Shown here one piece after another: positions 55,092-64,000 of a DNA stretch of 64,000 nucleotides. This stretch comes from Tolypocladium sp. Sup5 PDA-1 (lineage: Eukaryota > Ascomycota > Sordariomycetes > Hypocreales > Ophiocordycipitaceae). The DNA lies in NCBI GenBank assembly GCA_000750105.3, contig JPHH03000011.1, positions 310,001 through 374,000 on the forward strand, written 5' to 3'. Both the position numbers and the translations under genes were made by a program. The notes below the pieces were generated by a model. The model was not told where the DNA came from, made no database searches, and worked only from the letters and a program-made list of their open reading frames with translations. The stretch's first letter is position 1. Each line of letters begins with the position of its first letter.

Positions 55092-56345
55092 ATGGCGACT
55101 CCAAAGGGTAGCCACTTCCTCGAAGGCAAACGCATCATAGTCGCCGGCGCGGGTATGGCCGGCCTCTCCTTCGCCATCGCCCTCCACAAGCTCTGGGACC
55201 CTTCCCTCACGCCGCCCGAGGTCCGCATCTACGACCGCGACGGCAAGCGCATCGGCGCGGACCGCGAGGGCTACTCGCTCTCCCTCAACGGCGTCGACGC
55301 CGACGGCGGGCTCGTCGCCGCCCGCGACCTCGGCCTGCTCGACGACATGCTCGCCCACGCCGTCACGGGGAGCGACAGCAGCGGCAGCTTCCGCATCTGG
55401 GACAGCGCCTGGGGGGAGCTCATCCGCGTCAGCTTCAAGCCGCGCCCGGGGCTGCCCACGTCGGCGATCCGCATCACGCGCGCGCACATCCGGGACACGC
55501 TCATCGCGAGGGTGGAGGAGGCGACGAGCGTCGGGTGGAACACGACGTGCACGTCGGCGGAGCGCCTCCCGGACGGCCGGATCCGCGTGGCCGTCTCGCC
55601 GGCGGACGGTGAGGGCCGGACCGAGGACTGCGACATCCTCATCGCCGCCGACGGGGCGCACAGCAAGATCCGTGCGAGCCTGCGACCCGACGACGGGCTC
55701 ACCTACGCCGGTGCCGTGCAGATCGGCGGCGTGGGCCGCTTCCCGGACGGCATCCCGCCGCCCGTCGACCGCAACTGGGGCATGGTCATCTCCGGCCAGG
55801 GTGTGGGCTGCTTCTTCTCGCCCGTCGACAGGACCGGCGTCGTCTGGGGCCTGAGCCGCCTCGAGCCGGAGCGCGCGAGCAGATACGACCGCGCCTCGGC
55901 CAAGGAGTTTGACGCGCTCAAGGCCGAGGCGCTGTCGATGGGCCACATGATCGGTGGGCCGTTTCCTGGCATCGTCGCGCACACGGAGCAGGACTCGTCG
56001 TTCATCTTCCCCGCGCGCGACAAGCAGCCCTTTGCGCACAGCGATCCGACCCTCAAAAACGTCATTTTCGTCGGCGACAGCAACCACGCCGTAAGCCCCT
56101 TTGCCGGCAACGGGGCCAACCTCGCGCTCAAGGACGGCTGGGACCTGGCGAGCCAGCTGTGCGCCGGCGGGTCGCTCGACGAGGCCGTCGCGGCGTACGA
56201 CAAGCTGGCGCTGCCGCGCGCGGTGAAGACGCTCAAGACGTCGCATGGGCGCATTGGCCTGGCCCACTACACGGGCATCAGGTATTACGCCTTTAGGGTC
56301 ATGCTGTGGTTTGGGAGCTGGTTCATGTGGCTCACGGGGCGATGA
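55092..56345 (+). CDS. FAD-dependent monooxygenase, TetX-like
   Basis: Class A flavin monooxygenase of unknown substrate. Single exon, 417 residues. The dinucleotide motif VAGAGMAGLSFAIAL has glycines at 19, 21 and 24. The DG motif is LIAADGAHSKIRASL near residue 182, and the second FAD motif is FVGDSNHAVSPFAGNGANLA near residue 325. The C terminus is aromatic and hydrophobic (VMLWFGSWFMWLTG), which could peripherally anchor the protein to a membrane; the gene at 2852 ends similarly. The two share family but differ in sequence and intron content, so they are not recent duplicates. The neighbour is an alpha/beta hydrolase converging 176 bp away. The pairing is common but does not prove a shared pathway. 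Confidence 0.87.
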   Translation: MATPKGSHFLEGKRIIVAGAGMAGLSFAIALHKLWDPSLTPPEVRIYDRDGKRIGADREGYSLSLNGVDADGGLVAARDLGLLDDMLAHAVTGSDSSGSFRIWDSAWGELIRVSFKPRPGLPTSAIRITRAHIRDTLIARVEEATSVGWNTTCTSAERLPDGRIRVAVSPADGEGRTEDCDILIAADGAHSKIRASLRPDDGLTYAGAVQIGGVGRFPDGIPPPVDRNWGMVISGQGVGCFFSPVDRTGVVWGLSRLEPERASRYDRASAKEFDALKAEALSMGHMIGGPFPGIVAHTEQDSSFIFPARDKQPFAHSDPTLKNVIFVGDSNHAVSPFAGNGANLALKDGWDLASQLCAGGSLDEAVAAYDKLALPRAVKTLKTSHGRIGLAHYTGIRYYAFRVMLWFGSWFMWLTGR

Positions 56346-56521
56346 GCAGCTTCTTGCATGTCGATGGCAAAGGCAGTCGCCTTTCGTTTGTCATGGCCAC
56401 GGTTAGTCTGGAACGTCACGATACCCTGCTCTTTTCTTTAGAACATGTATGATAAAGTGGAGTGTCTTTATACAATACCTCTGACACAAAGTCTGAGCAA
56501 GATGCTTGTGCTTGACGTCCC

Positions 56522-57394
56522 TCACCCCTGACGTAAATCTTCATACTCCTCTGGCAGCGCCCTCCCCTCGATCCAAGCCGTTATGCCACCCGCGAACACC
56601 TCCGGAAGCTGTAGATTCCACGGATGCACCGCCTGTTGCACAACCACAGCTTTGCTGCCCTCGCAGCCCTGCTCCAGGAGAGCGCCCTGCCGCCTCGTAG
56701 CCTCAACGTCGTCCCCCTTTCCGCCCGCGACCGCCAGCGTCCGCACCGTAACGTCCTTCAGGGCCTCGGCCTCCAGTATCGCGATGCTGGAAAACACCTC
56801 CTTGAGCAGCTCCACCGAACCGTTGCGCTTCAGCTCCCGCCGCAGCTCGTCCGGGACCGTCATCCCCTGCGCCGCCCACGCCGTGTCGCTGATCCAGTCC
56901 CAGAGCCGCACGGGGAGCATATCGAAGCCTGACCTCAGCGCGCCCAGCAGCCCAGTATGGCGCGCGGCCCACAGGCGCCAACCGGCAAACGGCGCGCAGC
57001 CCGTCGCGAAGACGCAGCGCGCCAGCTCGGGGTGCGTGCGCGCCGTCTCCAGGGCCACGAAGCCGCCCATGGAGAGGCCCACGACGTGAGCCGTGCCGCC
57101 GTGCGCGTGGTCCCGTATCAGGGCGGCTACGCGGGCGGCCTGCGCGGGGATAGACGCCGGCACGAGGTGGGCAGATTTGGAGTGCCCGGTGAGGTCCGGG
57201 ACGAGGAGGTGGTAGCCCGTGAGGTGTGGCCAGACGAGCATCCACTCGTCGTGCGAGCTCCCGAGGCCGTGAAGGAGGACGATTGTCTCCGACGCAGAAT
57301 CGTTGAGCGAGAGGTGCCACAGCTCGTCTGGTTCGGGGTCTTGCTCTATCTCCTTGCCCTCGGGAGGAGGCGCGCCGCCGAGTGAGGCGCTCAT
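56522..57394 (-). CDS. Alpha/beta-hydrolase fold protein
   Basis: Hydrolase of unknown substrate. Single exon, 290 residues from ATG 57394; an upstream in-frame extension to 57658 has no conservation. The fold marks are ETIVLLHGLGSSHDEWMLVW (oxyanion HG near residue 40), LLVPDLTGHSKS, and nucleophile elbow GLSMGG (Ser near residue 106). The catalytic His is in QQAVHPWNLQLPEVF near the C terminus. The acidic member is probably the Asp of GKGDDVEA. A cap region lies between (GWRLWAARHTGLLGALRSGF). It resembles bacterial and fungal esterase/lactonase-type hydrolases. The neighbouring FAD monooxygenase converges on it; co-regulation is not evident from the sequence. Confidence 0.82.
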   Translation of the reverse strand: MSASLGGAPPPEGKEIEQDPEPDELWHLSLNDSASETIVLLHGLGSSHDEWMLVWPHLTGYHLLVPDLTGHSKSAHLVPASIPAQAARVAALIRDHAHGGTAHVVGLSMGGFVALETARTHPELARCVFATGCAPFAGWRLWAARHTGLLGALRSGFDMLPVRLWDWISDTAWAAQGMTVPDELRRELKRNGSVELLKEVFSSIAILEAEALKDVTVRTLAVAGGKGDDVEATRRQGALLEQGCEGSKAVVVQQAVHPWNLQLPEVFAGGITAWIEGRALPEEYEDLRQG

Positions 57395-58059
57395 GGTGCG
57401 TTGGGAGCTGCTCGTTGCCGTAAATAGGTGGCTTGCAAGCCAAATGCGACGCCTGCTCAGCGGGCTTTCTCCATCATGGCTGCGGCCGTTAAATAAGCCA
57501 GATTCGTCATGAATGGCCTGGGCAGATGTTGTTGAACCAGGGAGCCCACACCAGCCATGCATGCAGTCGCTTACAAGGCGTGGGGGGTGGAGCAGGGGGG
57601 TGGGGCGTTTCCGGGAGTACAAGACAGAGCCCGTCCACCAAAAATTTCCTCTCACCAATTTTCAACCTTCCCCTTCAACTCCCTCACCACTCGACAGAGC
57701 GTCTGCTTCAGCACCACCGCGCCATGCGCCGCGAGACCATCACTCTATGCCTATAGTATCAATTAACAATCAGACATCGTCCAAGAACCTTTGCGTCCCT
57801 CCCCACGCTCCCTGTGACTCCTCCTACCCAATTGGCACTTTCGAAGCTTTGGCGATCCTCTTCTCCGTGGTCGCCAGAGTCAAAAAGAAGCCTAGATCAA
57901 CCCCAAAATACCCTGCCAAGGGTTATTCTCAGTCGTGTTACAAAGTCCCAGCGTCAGCAATGAGGAACTTTGCGTCAAAATTTGACGAGATACATTTCTC
58001 CCTTGGGAAGCTTCTTAGTGATATTCGTTATTACGGCCATGCTGGCTCTATCTCGACAT
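57395..58059. promoter_or_regulatory. Promoter of the hydrolase gene and GET1 3' flank
   Basis: 665 bp. A plus-strand frame at 57513-58136 overlaps the GET1 terminus and has no domain. C/A-rich sequence is present; no gene is seen. Confidence 0.45.
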
Positions 58060-58848
58060 CTATAATTCCTTCTTCTCCGCCGTGTCTGCTGGCACCGCGG
58101 TCTTCGTGCCGGCCTTCTGCGGCTGCTTCTCCGTAGTCGTCTCTCCCGACTTCGCCCCGTTGAAGAACACCGTCCAGACGTAGGCGACCAGCTCCGACAC
58201 GAGCTTGATGAAGCCCGAGCACGCGAGCTGCCACGACGGGGCGCTCACGCTCCCCAGCGGTGCGCGGGGGAACGAGATGATCCATTCGGCGTAGTACGGG
58301 AACCAGCCGTAGGGCAACCAGAACATGGCCTCCTTGCCGTACCAGAACGGGATGATGTATTGTGGCGCCTTGGTCACGAGCATTCGGACGGCCGTCAGGC
58401 TGTTGTCGAACTTCTTCCGCGATGCTTCGAGTTCTTTCTCTACAAGGCGTCATCTCGTTAGTTCCATGCTCCTCTCCTCTCATGTGCAAGTCAGCGACAG
58501 GGTAAACGTACTCGAGGCGTCGAGCTGGTCAAGCAGCTTGTCATGTTGCCTCCGCAGCTTGGCCCATTTCGCAAACTCGTCCTGGCTGCTCGTCGCGTTG
58601 AGCTCCCGCCGCACCTTGAGGTACTCGGCCTGGATCTTGCGCTGCTCGCCGGTGGCCTTGGACGTCGAGATGGGCAGGTAGTTGATCAACGTCCATAGCT
58701 GGAAGCTGTCAGTATTTCATCCACCAGGCGGGCACACTCGTCCAGCGGGCGTGGCACGTACCAGGTTGTTGATCTCTGCGGCACCCACGGCGTTGATGAG
58801 GTGCGCCACGAGCTCAATGGCGAAGATGACGAAGAGAAGAGTCGGCAT
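58060..58848 (-). CDS. get1: GET1 subunit of the ER tail-anchored-protein insertase
   Basis: ER membrane receptor that with Get2 accepts tail-anchored proteins from the Get3 ATPase. Exons 58848-58762, 58698-58512 and 58439-58060 give 217 residues, the usual length. TM1 is at 4-21 (LLFVIFAIELVAHLINAVGA). The cytosolic coiled coil that opens Get3 is at about 38-105 (QRKIQAEYLKVRRELNATSS, KWAKLRRQHDKLLDQLDASK). TM2 and TM3 are in the last exon (FWYGKEAMFWLPYGWFPYYA and a segment near LACSGFIKLVSELVAYVWTV). The conserved LWTLINYLPIS block begins exon 2. The C terminus is charged and ends KKEL. All introns have GTACGT-type donors. Assignment is strong. Confidence 0.9.
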
Positions 58849-59088
58849 TTTCGTCGGCGTTGGAGGAGGCTATGCAAGATGACGGAAAGCTGGCTACTTC
58901 AGCAGCATCGTGGGGTCCGTTTGTGCTGCCCAAGGCAAGCTTGTCGTGCGTGGCTGACTTCTGGATGACATAATCCCAGTGGTGGCATGTCTGGCAACCA
59001 CCACCTCACCACCACCTCCAAACTTACCCTAGACCCTCGTCTCCAGCACCAGCTCCAAGAGCCGCCTTTACTCTTCTGCGCTGTTCCA
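58849..59088. promoter_or_regulatory. Divergent promoter of GET1 and the PPTA-repeat gene
   Basis: Only 240 bp separate the two start codons. There is a CACCACC-rich stretch near 59000. Motifs were not assigned. Confidence 0.5.
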
Positions 59089-60111
59089 ATGTCTAGGGCG
59101 CTCGACAAGAGCGTCAAAGAGGCACTCAATAATGGAAACCATGAAAAGGTCTTTGAGGACATATCCGCTGTTCTAACGCAGGCGTCCGGTTCGCTACTCG
59201 ATATCGAACTGTTGGGCCAGAGTCATGTCCTCGAACCAAGCACTACATTTCTCCAAGATGGCAATGCTGTCGCCATCCCCAAGCTGCGACTTGTACAGGC
59301 CTTCATATACGCTCGGCAGGTTCTCTTGAGACATCTACAAGCCAACGAGAAGTATTCCGAGCAATATATTCGGAAAGCCACAGCGGTTATACTCCTCATG
59401 GACCCGGAGCATCTCACGGCTGCCAATACGCGGAAAAGACTCTTGACGAGCTCGCTGCCAGGAGCACAAAACGCAGCAAAGATTCTCCTGGATGAAAAGT
59501 TCTTCATCGATAGTTTGCTCACCAGCCGCCTACATCGACATACTAAATCGCCGATCCTTTGGAGTCACAGGAGGTGGTTGACGGAGCAATTCCAACATGT
59601 CGGGATCGCAGGAGATACAGCAGAGGATTTGAAGAGTGTCGTGTTTGTGGCAGCAGAGAGGCACCCACGCAACTACTATGCATGGTGCCATGCACGACAC
59701 TTGATCAAGTCTGTTGACCCAGGCAACAAACAACTGGGGCCAGATGTGTCCACGATCCTGGCAGATACCAAGCGGTGGTGCTTCAGCCATCACGACGACG
59801 TCTCTGGCTGGATGTTTCTCCTGTTCCTGCTCAGGAGATGGCCGCAAGAAGCCACGTCGACATTCGATGAGACGCTGAAGCTTACCGAGTCGTTCCACTG
59901 GAGGAACGAGTCGGTCTGGTACTTTCTCCGCAACATGATGCTGAGTGTGCATGTGGCACGGCCACAGGAGGACCAGTTTCAATCCGTTTGGCAGGCGTTG
60001 CGCAAGAACACGCAAGACAACAGCCAAGGGAGGAAAGTCCTCGATGAAGCATCAAGATGGATCGAGACATACTCTGCAAAGTCGCGTATGAGCACAAGAA
60101 CATGGCATTGA
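59089..60111 (+). CDS. Protein prenyltransferase alpha-subunit repeat protein (PTAR1/farnesyltransferase-alpha-like)
   Basis: Single exon, 340 residues from ATG 59089 (MSRALDKSVKEALNN); an upstream in-frame ATG at 58987 falls inside the short divergent promoter. PPTA repeats are visible: KSPILWSHRRWLTEQFQHVG near residue 155, HPRNYYAWCHARHLI near residue 195, and DDVSGWMFLLFLLRRWP near residue 245, followed by NESVWYFLRNMMLSV. The W-x-H-R / Y-x-A-W-x-x-R pattern is the alpha-helical hairpin of prenyltransferase alpha subunits. The N terminus has more sequence than catalytic Ram2. The protein therefore fits the PTAR1-like branch, whose human member partners RabGGTB-related subunits in SNARE geranylgeranylation. 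The exact partner is inferred. Confidence 0.8.
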   Translation: MSRALDKSVKEALNNGNHEKVFEDISAVLTQASGSLLDIELLGQSHVLEPSTTFLQDGNAVAIPKLRLVQAFIYARQVLLRHLQANEKYSEQYIRKATAVILLMDPEHLTAANTRKRLLTSSLPGAQNAAKILLDEKFFIDSLLTSRLHRHTKSPILWSHRRWLTEQFQHVGIAGDTAEDLKSVVFVAAERHPRNYYAWCHARHLIKSVDPGNKQLGPDVSTILADTKRWCFSHHDDVSGWMFLLFLLRRWPQEATSTFDETLKLTESFHWRNESVWYFLRNMMLSVHVARPQEDQFQSVWQALRKNTQDNSQGRKVLDEASRWIETYSAKSRMSTRTWH

Positions 60112-63100
60112 TAGCGGCCTGAGTGGCCTGATGCCAAGGGCTCAAGCATAGTATCACCAAATCTACGGCTATAGTTCGTATTGACCAAGGATCATGCTTG
60201 TCGTGTGTGTCAACAGTGAGCCATGTTGCCGCAGCATTGACGGCCCTTGTTGACGGAACAAGTGGGCTCGCCAGCCACAAACTTGGTCTCGAGGAATGTC
60301 GAGGACGGGAACCCTACGAGCCCCATTCCACAAAGAACTGGCGATGAGCCAGCCGTCTCACAGAACAATTGCGGTTGTACGGACTACGTCAAACTCGATT
60401 AAAGGACGCGTAAACAAGTTGACGGGTAAATTCGGGTTGGATGATCGCCAAGGGCATTCGGCTTCACATTGAAGTTGGTGGTCAGAGGAGAATGCTTGTT
60501 GGCGAGCCGAGCTCATTCACCATCTATGCCCCGATCAGATGCGCGACCTGACACACCTTGTGACAACCGAGAGGGGCTTGAACAGACGAATGCCTGCTTG
60601 CCTGCTTGCCTGCTTACGGAGCATGGCTTCCTGCTGGATCTCAGCCACAGTCGGACGGTGTTGACGCGTACAACACTGTTATGCGAGATCATGCAGCTGA
60701 ACCAGTCTCAACCGCTTCCTCTGCCAATGCCACGCTTGTGGCGTCTGGCCCGGAGCCTCCCTTCTGAAACAACAAGAGGGGTGTCCCTTGATGCAAAAGC
60801 AGAGGAGGATACGAGAATGTGCGTAGTGGAGGTTGTCCGCACGCGTCGAGTCGAACTGCAAGGGACAAGCTACCATTACAGTAAGTGGCAGTGCGGGCGG
60901 GTCTGGGCAATGCTAAGGACCATGATAATAATGATAATAGTACTTCATAGTCCGTACTAATGATGGACAAAGACATACGAAACTCTGAAGACCAGACGAG
61001 AAAAGGGCAACGAGGCTAAGCTTGAACAGTCCGATGACGTGCCCTTGAAGGGTCTGAAACAAGGCTGCGGAGACCGTGCGGTTCATGCAGACCGTTCAGG
61101 CATCGCACTGAAGGACGTTGGCGAGCATATGGTCAGATCTGCAGATCTGCCGGTAACCTAGTCCGTAGTGTACTGTAAGAAGTCGTGACACGATATTCTC
61201 GATTGGTTGTCGAGGTCGGATTGATGGCTGCAATATCGTCGCTGGCGATCAATAACAGCGATAAATTGCTGCGGCCCACAAGGGCGGCACTACGGACGAC
61301 GGACCGGGAAACGAGGGACAAGAGACGGAAGACGGCTCGAACTTTGGCCAATGCAACCAGTGAAGGGTGCTATAGCTCGAACAGCAGCGCAAGCTGTCTG
61401 GAATCAGGTAGTTATATGGCCGCAGTTGCGGTTGTGGTATAATCCGAGCGGGTTAACAGCAGTGAGCGGACACGGCCGAGCCGCGCTCGACGAGAGCCTA
61501 TTTTGGGCCGTCTCTTGTTCACTCGAGAACAGACAAAACGGAGTTCGCTTGTGCTGTAGGAACGGGGACCCCAAAAACCATGGGAGCCATCGCCAAGATG
61601 CCATGACGCATGTTGCTGCCCTTCGACGGGATGGTCATTGTGAGGGCAGAGACGCAACAATTCGGTCCATTCGTCGTGGCCCCTGCCCGTGTTAGCGCGG
61701 GGAGCACCCTCTGGGGCTTTCAGTGGCTGGACCAGGCGCCAGATCCCGCGCTACCTGGACCAGGGACATCATCGCCGAGCGGCGAGCGCGGGACTTGAAT
61801 TGACGGCTCTGGATGAAAATGTCTCTGTGGAGCCGCGTCAAAGCGAGATCGTCGGGCTGTCCTCCGCCAAATCATCCGTGCGGGCGCGCGGCATCTGCAA
61901 GAACTATCTTGCCAAGGTGTCCAGCCGGGATCGAGCCCACAGCGTCGGCTTCGAGGCAAGGCAGCAAACGCAGAGAATTGTTGGTCTGAGCCGGCTCAAC
62001 CTTCGGAGCCTTTTGGCTCGTGTGGTTGCGGTTCGTGTTCCAGTCCCGCTAACGAGCCTCGCCAGCCCGGATACCCCTGAGTCGCTCATTCGCTGCCATC
62101 GTGGTGGCCCTTGTCCGAGGGGCCGGGGTCAAGGATGCGGCTGGGCTGGGGGGCGATCGAGCTCTGGGCAGGTGTGCTCAGCCCAATCGTGCCCCGGCGG
62201 GACATCGCAATGCGGAGCAGAGACATGGGAAATTGACGGCTTCCTGGCTGGGACGCGTCCCTGGAAGCTGCGAGTAATGAGCCAAGTGAGGATAGGCAAC
62301 GTGCTGTTGAAACAAGGCGATGCTGTGCATCCTTGGTTGAGAGGGAGTTGAGCGGCTTACAAAGGGGCACAGCCTGTGGAGGTGAGTAGGGAGAAGCTTG
62401 ACCTCGGAGTCTGGACCGCTCTGGCGTGCATCGCCCAAGTTGGGTTATCAGCGAGCACAGCCAGCCAACCACAGAGCCGACGACGAACGCCCGTGTACGG
62501 ACGTACGAGTAGTGGCTGGTCAGGTCCGAAGAAGCCGACGTGGACAAGCTTTAGAACCAGCAAGGCAAGCTGTACGGACTAAACCTCTTTGACTTCCAAT
62601 GGGTGCTTTCTGCTGAAGCTTGCCAAGTCTCCTTTCAGCTGGAGCGCTAGCCTCGTGAAACATCGGATGAAAGGCGGTGCTCCTGTATTCGTACCGGTAG
62701 CCATTGAGCTCCATGCCGCCTCGTACGACATTAATCACCTGCAGCTTGCTGTTACCGAGCAGGCAGGTCAACGCTTGGGGCAGCAGCTGCAGCGGCACAG
62801 CCCCCAGATTGTTGGTGTTGGCCGCGTCGGCCTTCGCCCAGTCGGGCGCCCAACTTGCAAGTTGAGCACCAACTGACAAGTCGGCGCTGGAGAGAAGACC
62901 AAGAAATGGACGCTTCGCGGGGGGCCCACTGCAACCCCCCCTCCAGGGGCGCGTTGGTCCCCTGTCCCGCCTGGCCAACCGCTGGCATTCCCTTGCCCCT
63001 CCTCCAGGGCTGCCCTGCAACCGCCGCGGGTCCCCCCAGCCTGCTAGAGCCCACTGTAGCAATGATTGAGGTCGGTCCAATTGATGCTACTGGACCGGAC

Positions 63101-63845
63101 GGAGACCTCCTATGTCAGTTTAATGCTGTTGCATGGTCTCTGAGCCGTCGCTGCCTTCATCGCTCTCCTCAACCTCCACCATCATCGAGGCATCTTACCG
63201 TTTCTGCTTCTTCCCCGTCCTCTTTTTTCCTCTTGTTCTATACAGCCTCTCGCTTGGATTTCTTTCTCTCTGTTTCTTTCGCCCTCTGCTGTCGAGGGCC
63301 CGGGCCTAAGAAAACAAGAACCGGCGTTGCGTTGCCGTGGAAGCCACGCTCTCTTTCCTCGCGGTTCGCTAGTTGTCTGTCTTGTTCCGCGTTGTGCGTT
63401 GCTCCGGTTCCTTTCCCAGCCTACCTGCGAGAGAGCGCTGACTCACAACATCGATCCTTTGGCAGAATCAAAAAGTTCTTGATCAGCATTTTCACATTGC
63501 ATTCTGCCTTGGACCGCATTGAGCAATTCGCTGCCCCAAACGGCGATGCTGGCGGATAATATCTAATCGCTCGTATCCCACTCGCGCCCATCTACCTGCT
63601 GCCTGGTGCTCTCGATATTCCGAATTCGCCATCTCACTCGCCCCGTTTCGATAACGAGTCTGCTGTGCCTCTACACCCAACTTAATCGAAGGACATCATC
63701 CGCCGTCCTGGCTTCCCGAGCCGGCCTCGCACAACGATCGATCTTCGTCCAACCCCGGCAACGAGATCCGCGGTGCATAAACCGTTCAACCTACCGTGGG
63801 TAACGTGACGAGGTACGGCGGTGCCCGTTCCACGACAGCCTCACC
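60112..63845. other. Gene-free 3.7-kb region with long pyrimidine-rich leader
   Basis: The largest gap in the window. Open frames (for example 60469-60960, 61689-62351, 62520-63080 minus, 62855-63559) overlap on both strands and have no domain. An 8-bp tandem repeat is at 60591-60614. From about 63150 the plus strand is strongly C/T-rich (TTTTTTCCTCTTG, TTTCTTTCTCTCTG), as in promoters or 5' leaders of highly expressed fungal genes. No transposon protein or RNA gene was recognised. Confidence 0.45.
60591..60614. repeat. 8-bp tandem repeat (TGCCTGCT), three copies
   Basis: Three exact consecutive copies are seen in the sequence. Confidence 0.75.
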
Positions 63846-64000
63846 ATGCGTCCGGCCGTTCCGCTAGTGCAGCTTGCACTGTGGGCGTCCTTGGCTTCTG
63901 CCTTTTATCCCTTCACGCCGGACTGGCTGAAGGAGAAGGAGGAAGTTCGTACCCTGGGAGAAGCTAGGCGGAATGTTGACGGGCGTGACGCCTCAGGAAT
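63846..64000 (+). CDS. Secreted protein, 5' end only (cut by window end)
   Basis: The frame is open from ATG 63846 to the end of the window (51 codons). The first 20 residues (MRPAVPLVQLALWASLASAF) form a typical signal peptide with cleavage after LASA. The mature start, FYPFTPDWLKEKEE, resembles the N termini of some fungal secreted enzymes, but I do not recognise the family. The ATG context (CTCACCATGC) is good and the preceding leader is long and pyrimidine-rich. Function cannot be assigned without the rest of the gene. Confidence 0.7.
   Translation, partial: MRPAVPLVQLALWASLASAFYPFTPDWLKEKEEVRTLGEARRNVDGRDASG

Noticed and set aside
55044..56267. 407-codon minus-strand frame across the second FAD monooxygenase
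   Set aside because: Arg/Val/Gly-biased mirror frame of a GC-rich gene; no motif.
2852..56345. Possible secondary-metabolite cluster linking the two FAD monooxygenases, two MFS transporters and the hydrolase
   Set aside because: The genes are up to 50 kb apart, separated by housekeeping genes, and no backbone synthase or pathway regulator is present.
57513..58136. 207-codon plus-strand frame between the hydrolase and GET1
   Set aside because: Runs into the GET1 last exon antisense and has no domain; low-complexity start.

Overview
The window is ordinary nuclear DNA of a filamentous ascomycete. The exons are GC-rich. The introns are mostly 47-122 nt, with GTRNGT-like donors, CTAAC-type branch sites and YAG acceptors. 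The gene set points to Pezizomycotina, probably Sordariomycetes: a BUD6 with the conserved filamentous-fungal motifs, an NRC-2 type kinase, a GEN1-type resolvase, an SMN orthologue and many single-exon MFS/FAD enzymes. I could not fix genus or species from the sequence alone. There are no rRNA or recognisable tRNA genes, no CRISPR array, no polyketide or peptide synthetase cluster and no coding transposon.

Layout: (1-8.7 kb) 3'-truncated BUD6 (-), a TetX-like FAD monooxygenase (+), a ubiquitin C-terminal hydrolase (+), a sugar/inositol-type MFS transporter (+) and an ankyrin-repeat frame without a start codon. (8.7-10.2 kb) Gene-free DNA with a 221-bp inverted-repeat-bounded segment. (10.2-19.2 kb) DHA1 drug/polyamine transporter (+), GFA/CENP-V zinc protein (+), a large SMP-C2 lipid-transfer protein (+) and an atypical SDR (-). 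(20.5-29.6 kb) C2H2/AT-hook protein (+), NRC-2/FPK1 flippase kinase (+), CorA-like membrane protein (+) and mitochondrial seryl-tRNA synthetase (-). (29.9-36.6 kb) ARP10 (-) and the GEN1/YEN1 resolvase (+) share a short promoter, and GEN1 converges on MGS1/WRNIP1 (-). (37.3-45.3 kb) PCF11 (-), a four-TM protein (-), a SERF-type 61-aa protein (+) and a secreted cupredoxin (-). (47.1-53.8 kb) SMN orthologue (-), NOP15/NIFK RNA-binding protein (+), RUD3 golgin (+) and an uncharacterised membrane protein (-). (55.1-60.1 kb) A second FAD monooxygenase (+), alpha/beta hydrolase (-), GET1 (-) and a prenyltransferase-alpha-repeat protein (+). (60.1-63.8 kb) Gene-free DNA, then the first exon of a secreted protein cut by the window end.

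Most genes are housekeeping and there is no obvious co-functional cluster. Several models depend on splicing: first coding exons of only 14, 20 and 28 nt (GEN1, the 53.8-kb membrane protein, NOP15), and genes such as SMN, SERF and GET1 that look like fragments without intron removal. The most unusual signals are a dispersed intergenic palindrome family (GTACTCCGTAC / GTACTTCGTAC), overlapping upstream ORFs before the NRC-2 kinase and NOP15 starts, an ankyrin frame with no ATG, and active-site substitutions in the UCH and SDR genes. I found no convincing previously undescribed multi-gene system.
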